This document shows positions 8,219 through 16,112 of a stretch of DNA of 27,881 nucleotides, piece after piece. The notes beneath the pieces were generated by a model that worked only from the letters and a program-made list of their open reading frames with translations, made no database searches and had not been told where the DNA came from. Position numbers and translations under genes: made by a program. Every line of letters begins with the position of its first letter. Position 1 is the stretch's first letter. Source of the stretch: JADGGV01 sp035715725 (GTDB lineage Bacteria > Gemmatimonadota > Gemmatimonadetes > Longimicrobiales > RSA9). The stretch spans positions 1 through 27,881 of the forward strand of contig DASTKT010000014.1 of the NCBI GenBank assembly GCA_035715725.1, read 5' to 3'.

Positions 8219-8247
8219 AACATAATACCCAGTATCATAGATTACAA
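8219..8247 (-). promoter_or_regulatory. Promoter and probable operator of the toxin-antitoxin pair
   Basis: On the minus strand TTGTAA (8247-8242) and TATGTT (8224-8219) are 17 bp apart, each matching the sigma-70 consensus at four of six bases. Between them lies a near-palindrome, ATAATAC-CCA-GTATCAT on the plus strand (8222-8238), with one mismatch per arm pair. It is a clear AT island in GC-rich DNA and a likely site for autorepression by the antitoxin. Confidence 0.6.
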
Positions 8248-8431
8248 GGACCCCGTGCGGCGGGTGGGGTGCGATTCTGGGGAGACCTGACCCAACGGTG
8301 AGGCCCGCCGGTGATGGAGCACGAGGATCGCGGCCCGGGCGCCCTTTCGGGCCGCTACTCGATCTGCCACCGCCGGAACGCGACCGCCGGTTGTGACGCG
8401 GATCGCCGGCGGCGCCCGGGTCAGGACCGGC

Positions 8432-8893
8432 CTAGGGCCGCGCCGCCGCCTCCGCGAGCCGGACGCCGCGGGCGCCGGCCCAGCGCTCGCCGAGCCGATG
8501 CTGCTCGGCCTCGCTCAGCGCGTCCTCCGCCAGCGGGAATACGACCCGTTCCTCCTTCTCGAAGTGGTCGCGGGCGGTCCGGATCATCTCCAGCAGCAGC
8601 TCGCGGGCGCGGGCGGCGTCGCGGACCTGCTGCACGGCGCGGAGCGCCGTCTCGATCTCGTCGTGCTCCTCCCGCATCATGCGGAGGATGGGGTGCTCCG
8701 CGCCGGGGCCGGCCTCCAGGAAGTCGAACAGGAGCTCGTCCTCCAGACGCGCGTGGGACGCGAGCGCGCTGGCCAGCAGCGCCGCCCGCCGCTGCAGGCC
8801 GGCCAGGTCCTCGTCCCGCGCCGCGCGCTCGAGCTCCGCCAGCTGCGCGTAGAAGACGCCGTGCTCGCCGAGGAACGCGTGCGTGATCCTCAC
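8432..8893 (-). CDS. Hemerythrin HHE-domain protein
   Basis: A 153-residue protein made of one four-helix hemerythrin-like domain, which binds a di-iron centre and usually O2 or reactive species. Metal-ligand positions are all present: His11, His47 with Glu51 (HARLE), His77 with Glu81 (HDEIE), and His110 with Glu114 (HFEKE). The GTG start at 8893 is chosen because translation then begins MRITHAFLGEHG at the first helix and GGAGAG lies upstream; longer frames run into the preceding gene. It follows the small ORF after bzdQ by 68 bp on the same strand, so it is probably the last gene of the benzoyl-CoA operon. Benzoyl-CoA reductase is oxygen-sensitive, so an oxygen-binding or sensing role is a reasonable inference, not shown here. 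Confidence 0.87.
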   Translation of the reverse strand: MRITHAFLGEHGVFYAQLAELERAARDEDLAGLQRRAALLASALASHARLEDELLFDFLEAGPGAEHPILRMMREEHDEIETALRAVQQVRDAARARELLLEMIRTARDHFEKEERVVFPLAEDALSEAEQHRLGERWAGARGVRLAEAAARP

Positions 8894-8961
8894 GCTCCAC
8901 TCTCCGGTTCGGGGGTGAACGGGACGGCCGGTGCGGGGGACGGCACGTGCGCCGGACGTGC

Positions 8962-9249
8962 TCAGGGCGCCGGGCGCCGGCGCGTGTAGATCGCGCGGAA
9001 CCGCAGCATCACCGCGAGGCGGCACTCCGCGCACGCGTCGGCGATCCGGGCGCCGTCCACGGGCTCGGCGCAGACCTCGAAGCCGAGCGCGCGGTAGAGC
9101 GCGACCGCCTCCTCGGCGCGGACCCCGTCGGCGACGAACCGATACTCCCACCCCTCCGCCAGCCGCCGCGGGTCGGGGCGGAAGCCGACCTCCGCGCGGT
9201 GCGCGTCGAGCGCGAGGAGCGGGGCGAGGCGAGCCGCGTCGCCGCTCAT
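8962..9249 (-). CDS. Small CxxC protein coupled to bzdQ, function unknown
   Basis: A 95-residue protein that I cannot assign to a named family. Its ATG overlaps the bzdQ stop (ATGA at 9249-9246), so translation is coupled. The core reads EVGFRPDPRRLAEGWEYRFV, then ADGVRAEEAVALYRALGFEV, then DACAECRLAVMLRFRAIYTRR. The single CAEC pair sits in an alpha/beta pattern. The fold could be a small ferredoxin-like or ACT-like sandwich; the AEEAVALYRALGFEV part resembles the last helix and strand of GNAT or glyoxalase-type domains. The tight coupling suggests a partner, assembly factor or redox protein for the reductase. The protein looks intact and uses codons like its neighbours. Confidence 0.75.
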   Translation of the reverse strand: MSGDAARLAPLLALDAHRAEVGFRPDPRRLAEGWEYRFVADGVRAEEAVALYRALGFEVCAEPVDGARIADACAECRLAVMLRFRAIYTRRRPAP

Positions 9250-10076
9250 GCGCTCGCGGCGAGCCCGCCCGCCGCGCCCTCCTGCCGCAGGCGCCGCAGC
9301 CGGCTCTGCCCGAGGAGCGCGGCGCCGTACGCCGCCGTGAACTGCACGAGGTCGCCGGGCGCGACGTTCACGGCCGCGCCCAGCTCCTTGCGCACGACGT
9401 CGATCATGCGCTCGAAGCGGAGGATGCCGCCCGTCAGCGTGAACTCGGGCTCCATGCGCACGCGCTTCATGAGCTGGACGGAGCGGCCGACGAGGGAGAC
9501 GATGGCGCCGTGCATGATGTCGGCGGGCGCCGAGCCCTGCGAGAGCTGGTTGATGACCTCGGACTCGGCGAAGACCGCGCACACGCCGGAGATCGGGACG
9601 GGCGTCTTCGACGTCGCCACGAGGGGGCCGATCTCCGCCGTGCCGTAGCCCATGTAGCGCGCGGTCTTCTCGAGGAACGCGCCGGTGCCGGCCGCGCACT
9701 TGTCGTTCAGCCGGAACGACTGGACCTTCGCGGTCTCGCCGATGCGGATCGCCTTCATGGTCTGGCCGCCGACGTCCAGGATCGTGCGCGTGCCGGGAAA
9801 GAGCGCGGTGGCGCCGCGGGCGGCGGCGGTCAGGTCCGTGACCTGCACGTCGCTGAGGTCGACCTGGTGCCGGCCGAAGCCCGTGGCGACGACGTACTCG
9901 ACGTCTTCGCCCGCGAGCCCCGCCTCCGCCAGCGCCCGCGCCAGCGCGGAGCGGGCGGCCTCCGCGAGCCGGAAACCCGTCGGCTCCAGCGCGCGCCCCA
10001 CGATCTCCTTCGCCTCGTCCGCGATCACGACCTTCGTGTAGGTCGAGCCGATGTCGATCCCCGCGGTGTGGCTCAT
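9246..10076 (-). CDS. bzdQ: Benzoyl-CoA reductase ATPase subunit, BzdQ/BcrD type
   Basis: A 276-residue BadF/BadG/BcrA/BcrD-family ATPase subunit (ASKHA fold). It binds ATP and shares one [4Fe-4S] cluster with its partner, driving low-potential electrons into the ring-reducing subunits. Visible motifs are GIDIGSTYTK (6-15), DVGGQTMK (101-108), LNDKCAAGTGAFLEK with Cys127, SGVCAVFAESEV with Cys166, and LTGGILRF. The two cysteines are the expected cluster ligands. The second phosphate motif has Thr-Met where BzdP has Asp-Thr. Its ATG overlaps the bzdP stop, and its stop overlaps the next small ORF. Both ATPase subunits being near 30 kDa fits the Azoarcus-type (Bzd) enzyme; in the Thauera type one of the two is much larger. 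Confidence 0.9.
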   Translation of the reverse strand: MSHTAGIDIGSTYTKVVIADEAKEIVGRALEPTGFRLAEAARSALARALAEAGLAGEDVEYVVATGFGRHQVDLSDVQVTDLTAAARGATALFPGTRTILDVGGQTMKAIRIGETAKVQSFRLNDKCAAGTGAFLEKTARYMGYGTAEIGPLVATSKTPVPISGVCAVFAESEVINQLSQGSAPADIMHGAIVSLVGRSVQLMKRVRMEPEFTLTGGILRFERMIDVVRKELGAAVNVAPGDLVQFTAAYGAALLGQSRLRRLRQEGAAGGLAASA

Positions 10077-10888
10077 GCGGCCCCCTGCGCGGCGGCTGGC
10101 GCGCGGCCGGCCAGCACGTGGTCGAGCGCGAAGAGCGCGGCGCCCAGCGCGCCCATGTAGTGGGAGTCGTCGCTCACGTTGACCTTCTGGCCGAGCCGCT
10201 CCTCCAGCGTCGAGATCATGGCCACGTTGCGGGCGACGCCGCCGGTGAACGTGACCTCCGATTCGATGCCGACGCGGCGGAGCAGCCCGGCCGAGCGCGC
10301 CGCGATCGACTGGTGCACGCCCAGCAGGATGTCCTCGATCTTCTTCCCCTTCCCCAGCCAGGAGAGGATCTCGGACTCCGCGAACACCGTGCACGTGGTC
10401 GTGATCTTGACGGGCCGCTCGCCGCGCAGCGCCGTGGGCCCGAGATCCGCCAGCGGGATGTCGAGCGCGCTCGCGGCGGCGCCCAGGAAGCGGCCGGTGC
10501 CGGCGGCGCACTTGTCGTTCATGCAGAAGTCGACGATCTCGCCCGTCGCCGAGACGCGGATCGCCTTCGTGTCCTGGCCGCCCATGTCGACGACCGTGCG
10601 GGTGCGCGGGAACATGTGCACGGCGCCGCGGCCGTGGCAGCTGATCTCCGTCACCTGCGTGTTGCCGAACGTGACCTTGTAGCGGCCGTACCCCGTGCCG
10701 ACGACGAACTCGACCTCCTCCTCGCGCACGTCGCCGGAGCGGAGCGCCTCCTGGAACGCGCTCTCCGCCGCGAGCACCACGTTCGCGCCCGTCTCCACCA
10801 GCGCGCGGCTCACGATGCGGCGGTCCTCCGAGATGATCACCGCCTTCGTCTGCGTCGAGCCGACGTCCACGCCCGCTGCGTACGCCAT
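10073..10888 (-). CDS. bzdP: Benzoyl-CoA reductase ATPase subunit, BzdP/BcrA type
   Basis: A 271-residue ATPase subunit of class I benzoyl-CoA reductase, paralogous to BzdQ. Motifs are GVDVGSTQTK (6-15), DMGGQDTK (101-108), MNDKCAAGTGRFL with Cys127, TTTCTVFAESEI with Cys166, and FTGGVARN (214-221). The CAAGTGRFL and CTVFAESEI segments supply the cluster cysteines at the dimer interface and are shared with the activators of 2-hydroxyacyl-CoA dehydratases. The presence of two such ATPases plus dienoyl-CoA enzymes in the operon points to benzoyl-CoA reductase. The start is preceded by GGGGAGGG. It lies 12 bp after bzdO and overlaps bzdQ by four bases. Confidence 0.92.
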   Translation of the reverse strand: MAYAAGVDVGSTQTKAVIISEDRRIVSRALVETGANVVLAAESAFQEALRSGDVREEEVEFVVGTGYGRYKVTFGNTQVTEISCHGRGAVHMFPRTRTVVDMGGQDTKAIRVSATGEIVDFCMNDKCAAGTGRFLGAAASALDIPLADLGPTALRGERPVKITTTCTVFAESEILSWLGKGKKIEDILLGVHQSIAARSAGLLRRVGIESEVTFTGGVARNVAMISTLEERLGQKVNVSDDSHYMGALGAALFALDHVLAGRAPAAAQGAA

Positions 10889-10900
10889 GATCCCTCCCCG

Positions 10901-12202
10901 CTACGCCGTGACGGCCGCGGCCGCCTGCTGCTTGCGCGCCGCGAGCCCCTCGAAGAACGCATCGATCCGGTTCTTGAGCTGCGCCTCCGACACGACCCGC
11001 CGGTCCATCATGTCGGACTCGATGTAGAGGCTGGGGACGTCGGCGCGCTCCATGACGGCGCGGCGCGTGTCGGCGAGCCCGGTGGAGACGGTCCGGCAGC
11101 TCTTGATCGGGTGGTAGACGACGCCGTCGGCCTCGAAGTCCCGCACCATCCCGAGCAGCACGTCGGTCTGGAAGAACATGCTGTCCATGGCGTTGCGCAC
11201 GCCGTAGAGCAGTCCGTCCGCCAGGCTCTCGAGCGGGTGGTCGAGGTCGTACTGGAAGCCGGCGTTCGCGCCGCCGGAGGCGAACCAGAGGTAGGTCGAG
11301 TTGACGAACGTGCCGCCCCACTCCGTGAACAGCTCGCCGAAGCGGCGGAACATCGGGTAGCACGGCACGCCCAGGAAGATCAGCCGGTGGCGCTCCTCCG
11401 TGAGCGTGCCGATGCCATGGGCGCGCTTGTGCTCCATCTCCTCGACGAGGTCCGTGAAGTAGCGCGCGCCCTCCTCGGAGCCGCGCAGGCTGTTCGAGAC
11501 GCCGAGGTAGATCGTGCCGTCGGTGAGCGCGTTGAACGGCGCCGGCCTCGAGCGGTTCAGCTCGAGCACCCGCGCCCAGCCGCGGCTCATGGTGTTCGCG
11601 TGGCCGAGGCTCTCGCGCAGCCGGTCGATGTCGAAGCGCACGCCGCTCACCCGCTCGCACAGCGGGATCAGCTCGCGGAGCTGCGCCAGCACGTAGCGCC
11701 GGTCGTTTTCCAGCGCGGCGTCGCCCGTGGCGGGGGAGAGATCGGCGGCGCGGCTCCCCGGCACGTCCAGCGTGAACGTCGGGACGTGGTACATCCGCTC
11801 CCAGATCTCGGCCCACTTGATGTAGGTGTTGCAGGCGTTCGTGTAGACGGCGATCCCCGGCTTCGGGATGCGGCCCATGGGGAGGCGCCCGCCGCGGAGC
11901 TGCGTGGCCACGTCGGCCTTCACGTAGCCGCAGATGTCGGGCGAGTAGCCGTAGTCCTCCGCCTCGTCCAGGTACTCGTGGGCGACGTGCCGCACCGCCG
12001 TCTGGAGCGAGTCGATCTCCGGGAAGACGATCGGGAAGTCGAAGCAGCGCAGCAGCTCGGCCAGGCTGCCCATGACGAAGACGTACGCGCCCGGCCGCCC
12101 CTGCTCGGCCGCCTCGGTCAGCCCCTCGAACCAGCTCCGGAAGAGGCGGGCGCCCTCGGCGTTGCCCCGCCCCACGATGCCGTCCACCACCGTCGCAGGC
12201 AT
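10901..12202 (-). CDS. bzdO: Benzoyl-CoA reductase subunit BzdO/BcrB
   Basis: A 433-residue subunit of the HgdB/BcrB/BcrC (2-hydroxyacyl-CoA dehydratase-like) family, part of the substrate-reducing half of the enzyme. It should bind a [4Fe-4S] cluster. Conserved cysteines occur at about 53 (LRCFDFPIVFPE), 91 (DICGYVKAD), 124 (YTNACNTYIKW), 281 (LGVPCYPMFRRFGE) and in HPIKSCRTVSTG near the C-terminus. Length agrees with BzdO and BcrB. The start follows GGGGGAG closely, nine bases after the bzdN stop. Substrate specificity between benzoyl-CoA and substituted forms such as 3-methylbenzoyl-CoA cannot be told from this reading. Confidence 0.9.
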   Translation of the reverse strand: MPATVVDGIVGRGNAEGARLFRSWFEGLTEAAEQGRPGAYVFVMGSLAELLRCFDFPIVFPEIDSLQTAVRHVAHEYLDEAEDYGYSPDICGYVKADVATQLRGGRLPMGRIPKPGIAVYTNACNTYIKWAEIWERMYHVPTFTLDVPGSRAADLSPATGDAALENDRRYVLAQLRELIPLCERVSGVRFDIDRLRESLGHANTMSRGWARVLELNRSRPAPFNALTDGTIYLGVSNSLRGSEEGARYFTDLVEEMEHKRAHGIGTLTEERHRLIFLGVPCYPMFRRFGELFTEWGGTFVNSTYLWFASGGANAGFQYDLDHPLESLADGLLYGVRNAMDSMFFQTDVLLGMVRDFEADGVVYHPIKSCRTVSTGLADTRRAVMERADVPSLYIESDMMDRRVVSEAQLKNRIDAFFEGLAARKQQAAAAVTA

Positions 12203-12211
12203 GGCTCCCCC

Positions 12212-13381
12212 TCAGTCGAACATCAGGTTCTCCACGAACGTCTCGAGCTGGATCTCCAGGTGGTCGAAGCTGCTCATGTTCTCCTCGAACTCGCTGACGA
12301 AGTAGGGCACGCCCGCCGCGTCCAGCCCCTTCACGTACGCCACCTGCTCCTCCAGCCCGGGCTCGCACATCTTCGCCGCCGTGATGATCGCCGCCTGCGC
12401 GCCCGAGTCGCGGACCCGCCGCAGCAGCATCGCCTCCTTCGGCTTGCGCAGGTCGTGCTGCACCGGGCTGTAGGAGGACGCCTCGAGGTACGCCCGCGCC
12501 AGGTTCGCCAGCGGGTCGCCGTCCGCCGGCACCTCCTCCAGCAGCCAGCGCATCCCGATCAGCAGGTCGTCGTCCACCACGTAGCAGGAGCGGCCGATCG
12601 CGCGGATCAGGTCCAGCGGCGGCTGCTCGCAGAAGCCGCCCTCGAAGACGACGCGGATCCGGTCCATCCGCCGCGCCGGCCGCCGCTCCAGCTCCGGCAG
12701 CATCCAGCTCAGCAGCGCGTTGTGCTCCTCCCGCGGCATCAGCCCGCCGATCGCGACGAGCACGTACGCCTCATCCGCCGAGACCCGCCACGGCTCCCGC
12801 CGCTTCAGCGCGTACAGCTCCCGCAGCAGCGCGCGGTTCTCGTTGAACGTGGCGATCGCGCCGCGCAGGTCCGCCCGCGTCACCTTCCGCCCCGTAACGG
12901 CCTCGACGTCGCGCTGGAGCCGCGCGTACTCGCCACGCAGGTACTCGGCGGCGTGCGGCGAATTCGCGTTCTGCGGCAGGTACAGGATCTGGCAGCGGTA
13001 GTCGGCGTTGCGCCCCCAGACCCCGGCGAGGTTGCGGGCCGCATCGCAGATCGGGTGCGTGATGAACATGTCGAGCCGCACGCGGCCGCTCAGCGCCAGC
13101 TCCAGCGACGTCTTCAGGATCGAGCAGAGGTAGGAGCCGAAGTGGGAGTCGGCGTGCAGCGGCTCGACCGGCGCGCCGCGCACGCGGAACGGCAGCGCGC
13201 CGGCGGCGTGCACGATCTCCTCGGGCGAATAGACCTGGAAGTGCCCCACCACCTTCCCGCCCGCCTCGCGCCAGCGCTTCACCGTCGGGAAGTCGGTGTC
13301 CTCCAGCAGCTCGCGGCAGAGGCCGAGCGCCTCGTCCAGCGGCTTGCCCTGCCAGTCGGGGAAGACCTGGACCGTCTTCAT
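12212..13381 (-). CDS. bzdN: Benzoyl-CoA reductase subunit BzdN/BcrC
   Basis: A 389-residue partner of BzdO in the ring-reducing module, same protein family. Cysteines for cluster or substrate sites are at 86 (SYLCSILKTSLE), 112 (HPICDAARNLAG) and 251 (FEGGFCEQPPLDL), the usual positions in BcrC/BadD. The AKMCEPG segment near the C-terminus adds a further conserved cysteine. The ATG at 13381 overlaps the dch stop in an ATGA, with GGAG six bases upstream; an in-frame ATG at 13393 lies before that ribosome site and is less likely. Order N-O-P-Q is that of the bzd operon. Confidence 0.9.
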   Translation of the reverse strand: MKTVQVFPDWQGKPLDEALGLCRELLEDTDFPTVKRWREAGGKVVGHFQVYSPEEIVHAAGALPFRVRGAPVEPLHADSHFGSYLCSILKTSLELALSGRVRLDMFITHPICDAARNLAGVWGRNADYRCQILYLPQNANSPHAAEYLRGEYARLQRDVEAVTGRKVTRADLRGAIATFNENRALLRELYALKRREPWRVSADEAYVLVAIGGLMPREEHNALLSWMLPELERRPARRMDRIRVVFEGGFCEQPPLDLIRAIGRSCYVVDDDLLIGMRWLLEEVPADGDPLANLARAYLEASSYSPVQHDLRKPKEAMLLRRVRDSGAQAAIITAAKMCEPGLEEQVAYVKGLDAAGVPYFVSEFEENMSSFDHLEIQLETFVENLMFD

Positions 13382-14133
13382 CGGTCGCTCCATTCCGGCC
13401 GCCGCTTCTCCACGAACGCGCGCAGCCCCTCCAGCGCGTCGTGGGTGCGCATCAGCCCGTCCAGGTAGATGCGGGTGGCGCGCTCGACGCCCGCCGCCGC
13501 GCCGGCGCCCGAGGCCTGCCGCAGCGCCCGTTTCGTCTGCCGCAGCGCCGCGCCGCTGTGCCGCGCGATGCGGCCGGCCAGCGCGAGCGCCTCGCCGTCG
13601 AGATGGTCGGCCGGCGCCACGCGCGCCACGAGCCCCAAGGCGAGGGCGCGGCGCGCGTCCACCGGGTCGCCGGTGAAGAGCAGCTCGGCGGCCAGCGGCG
13701 AGCCCGCCCGCGCGGGGAGGAGCGCGCAGGCCGCCGGCGGGAAGACGCCGAGCGCGATCTCCGGCTGCCCGAACACCGCGTCCTCCGCCGCGACGACGAG
13801 GTCCGCCGCCTGCACCAGCTCGAACGCCCCGCCCAGGCAGCGCCCCTGCACCGCCGCCACCACCGGGAGCGGAAAGTCGTGCAGCGCCATCACCGTCCGG
13901 CCGAACTCCGGGATCATGCCGTCGCACGCCGGGGGGAGGTGCTCCTCCACCGACGCGCCCGCCGAGAAATGCTTCCCCGCCGCCCGCAGCAGCAGCACCC
14001 GCAGCGCCGGCTCCTCCGCCAGCTCGGCCAGCGCGGCGCGGATGCCGGCCAGCACGTCCCGCGTGAGGATGTTCAGCGGCGGCGCGTCCAGCGTGAGCCG
14101 GCCGATGCCGGTGGCGAGATCGAGCTCCACCAT
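13378..14133 (-). CDS. dch: Cyclohexa-1,5-diene-1-carbonyl-CoA hydratase
   Basis: A 251-residue crotonase-superfamily enzyme. In the pathway it adds water to the dienoyl-CoA made by benzoyl-CoA reductase, giving 6-hydroxycyclohex-1-ene-1-carbonyl-CoA. Two oxyanion-hole regions are visible: KHFSAGASVEEHLP (54-67) and QGRCLGGAFELVQAADL (96-112), followed by FGQPEIALGVFPP. The GASVEEHLP stretch resembles Dch/BzdW proteins more than general enoyl-CoA hydratases. Its stop overlaps the bzdN start, so the hydratase and reductase subunits are coupled in translation. General enoyl-CoA hydratase is the alternative, but context favours Dch. Confidence 0.87.
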   Translation of the reverse strand: MVELDLATGIGRLTLDAPPLNILTRDVLAGIRAALAELAEEPALRVLLLRAAGKHFSAGASVEEHLPPACDGMIPEFGRTVMALHDFPLPVVAAVQGRCLGGAFELVQAADLVVAAEDAVFGQPEIALGVFPPAACALLPARAGSPLAAELLFTGDPVDARRALALGLVARVAPADHLDGEALALAGRIARHSGAALRQTKRALRQASGAGAAAGVERATRIYLDGLMRTHDALEGLRAFVEKRRPEWSDR

Positions 14134-14168
14134 CTACCACCCCCGCGTCGAGGGTCGTCCACGCTCCG

Positions 14169-14918
14169 TCACATGTACTGCCCGCCGTCCACCCGCAGCA
14201 CGCCGCCCGTGATGTGGCGCGCCCGCTCCGAGCAGAGGAACGCCACCGCGTGCGCGACGTCCTCCGGGAGCGCGATGCGCCCGAGCACGCTCTCCTGCGC
14301 CGCCGCCGCGAGCCGCTCCGCGCCCAGCCCCCGCGTCATCTCCGTGTCCACCATCCCCGGCGCCACCACGTTCACCGTCACGCCGGAGCGGCCCAGCTCC
14401 CGGGCCAGCGTCTTGCTCAGCCCGATCACCCCCGCCTTCGACGCCGCGTAGTTCGCCTGCCCCAGCTTCCCGCGCAGCCCGTTGATCGAGGCGATGTTCA
14501 CGATCCGTCCGCCGCCCTCCGCCCGCAGCACCGGCGCGACCGCCCGCGCGTAGTTGAAGCACCCCTTCAGGTTCACCGCGAGCACCTCGTCCCACTCCGC
14601 CTCGCCCAGCTTCCAGCTCACGCCGTCCCGCGTGATCCCGGCGCTGCACACCAGGATGTCCAGCCGGCCGAGCAGCTCGACCACCGTATCGACCACGCGC
14701 CCCGCCGCGTCGAAGTCCCGCACGTCCGCCTCGAGCGCCAGCGCGCGCCGCCCCACGCCCTCGACCGCGCCCGCCACGTCCTCCAGCACCGCGTCGCGGC
14801 AGCGGTCCAGCAGCGCCACGTGGCACCCCTCCAGCGCCAGCGTTCGTGCGACGGCGGCGCCGATCCCGCCCCGCGCCCCCGTCACGAGCGCGACCCGATC
14901 CGCCAGACCCAGGTCCAT
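14169..14918 (-). CDS. FabG-like short-chain dehydrogenase in the benzoyl-CoA operon
   Basis: A 249-residue classical SDR. The nucleotide site is TGARGGIG (13-20); the NNAG position reads CSAG (91-94). Catalytic residues are Asn116, Ser144, Tyr157 and Lys161 (NYAASK). The C-terminus VDGGQYM is normal. It lies 30 bp after oah and 35 bp before dch, clearly in the same operon. SDRs occupy similar places in bzd-type clusters (bzdZ). It may act as a 3-hydroxyacyl-CoA dehydrogenase in the steps after ring opening, or on the 6-hydroxy intermediate beside Had. Substrate remains open. Confidence 0.85.
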   Translation of the reverse strand: MDLGLADRVALVTGARGGIGAAVARTLALEGCHVALLDRCRDAVLEDVAGAVEGVGRRALALEADVRDFDAAGRVVDTVVELLGRLDILVCSAGITRDGVSWKLGEAEWDEVLAVNLKGCFNYARAVAPVLRAEGGGRIVNIASINGLRGKLGQANYAASKAGVIGLSKTLARELGRSGVTVNVVAPGMVDTEMTRGLGAERLAAAAQESVLGRIALPEDVAHAVAFLCSERARHITGGVLRVDGGQYM

Positions 14919-14948
14919 GGCCGCCTCCCTCCTACCCGCTCTACGGGC

Positions 14949-16061
14949 TCACCCCGCGCCGGCGAGGACCGGCGCCTCGCGGTACTGCGGCGAGATCGCG
15001 CGCAGCAGCTCGTCGTCCCACGGGTGGCCCTCCGAGAGCAACTGCCGCAGCCTGATGAAGTCCACCTCCCGCTGCCCCTTCGGCCCCTCGTTGAACGCGC
15101 GGAACCCCGCCTTCCCCTCCGTCATCATGTTCAGCGCGAGCCACTCGCGGTTGCCGGTGCTGTTCGCGTCCCAGTGCCGCTGCTTGTGCTTCCGCAGGCT
15201 GGCGATCGTCTTCGACGTGCACTCCGGCATCAGCATCAGCAGCCGCGTGCACAGGCTCTCCACCGCGCGGTCCAGCAGCGACAGGTCCAGCTCCGCGCGC
15301 TTCACCACCTCCGCCGCGGCCAGCGCGTCGTCCCCCGTCCTGAAGTCGCCGTAGACGACGCGCCCGAACTCGTCCAGGAAGCGGTCCGTCACCACCCGCG
15401 GGTTCGGGATCCAGCGGCCGTCCACGCGATGGACCGGCACCACCTCGTTGATCAGGCCGAGCCAGAGCGCCTTGTGCGCGCTCCACATCTCGCACAGCAC
15501 CGCGCTCTCCATGGCCCGCGAGAAGCCGACGTAGAGCGGCAGGAAATCCGTCGACCCGCCGTCCGGCGCCGAGCCGTGCTTCGGGCCCGCCTGCCCGAAG
15601 CGCGCGTGGTCCGCCGCGATCGTGAAGTCGCACGCCATCCCGATCTCCTGGCCCCCGGCGATGCGCATCCCGTTCACGCGGTTGATCACCGGCTTGTCGC
15701 AGCGCAGGATCGCGTCGATCATGTCGTTGAACAGGCGCATGTACTGCTTGTATTCCTGCGGGTTGCCGGCGTAGTACTCGGCGTACTCCTTCGTATTCCC
15801 GCCCGTGCAGAACGCCTGGTCCCCCACCGCCGTGAAGACGCAGGCGACGACGCTCCGCTCCATGCTCGCCTGGCGGAACGCGAGGATGACCTCCTTCACG
15901 GTGTCGGTGGTGTAGCTGTTGTACTGCCGCGGGTTGTCCAGCACGATCCACGCGTTGTGCAGCCCCTCCGCCTCGCTCCCGTCCGGCGCGAGCGCCGGGT
16001 GCAGCTCGTAGCGGATGTGGCGGAAGTCCGGCTCCGGTACCAGCGTATGGCTCTTCGGCAT
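14949..16061 (-). CDS. oah: 6-Oxocyclohex-1-ene-1-carbonyl-CoA hydrolase
   Basis: A 370-residue crotonase-superfamily ring-opening hydrolase that converts the 6-oxo intermediate to 3-hydroxypimelyl-CoA. The length is well above general crotonases and typical of Oah/BzdY. Key regions are LDNPRQYNSYTTDTVKEVI, then AVGDQAFCTGGNTKEYAEYY, NGMRIAGGQEIGMACDFTIA and GPKHGSAPDGGSTDFLPLYV. These long conserved blocks, including GGNTKEYAEYYAGNPQEYKQ, are highly characteristic. It lies 51 bp after had on the same strand. Together with dch and had it completes the upper benzoyl-CoA pathway. Confidence 0.93.
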   Translation of the reverse strand: MPKSHTLVPEPDFRHIRYELHPALAPDGSEAEGLHNAWIVLDNPRQYNSYTTDTVKEVILAFRQASMERSVVACVFTAVGDQAFCTGGNTKEYAEYYAGNPQEYKQYMRLFNDMIDAILRCDKPVINRVNGMRIAGGQEIGMACDFTIAADHARFGQAGPKHGSAPDGGSTDFLPLYVGFSRAMESAVLCEMWSAHKALWLGLINEVVPVHRVDGRWIPNPRVVTDRFLDEFGRVVYGDFRTGDDALAAAEVVKRAELDLSLLDRAVESLCTRLLMLMPECTSKTIASLRKHKQRHWDANSTGNREWLALNMMTEGKAGFRAFNEGPKGQREVDFIRLRQLLSEGHPWDDELLRAISPQYREAPVLAGAG

Positions 16062-16112
16062 GGACGTCCTCCTCGGCCGATCCCGTGGTTCCCCGTCCCG
16101 GCTCCTCGTCGC

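Noticed and set aside
8330..8355. GCGGCCC/GGGCCGC hairpin after the hemerythrin gene as terminator
   Set aside because: Only a 7-bp stem with a 12-base loop and no T-run; such pairs are frequent at this GC content.
9246..12368. Single 1040-residue fusion including BzdQ
   Set aside because: The frame only runs through bzdO and bzdP out of frame before reaching bzdQ; the separate genes have their own ribosome sites and overlapping stops.
9246..13381. 2-hydroxyacyl-CoA dehydratase with activator instead of benzoyl-CoA reductase
   Set aside because: Dehydratases have one activator ATPase; here there are two ATPase genes plus dch, oah and had in the same operon.
10118..13468. 1116-codon plus-strand open frame across the benzoyl-CoA reductase genes
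   Set aside because: It is an antisense shadow of bzdN, bzdO and bzdP with low-complexity composition (VHAV, RRADVH types) and no start signal.
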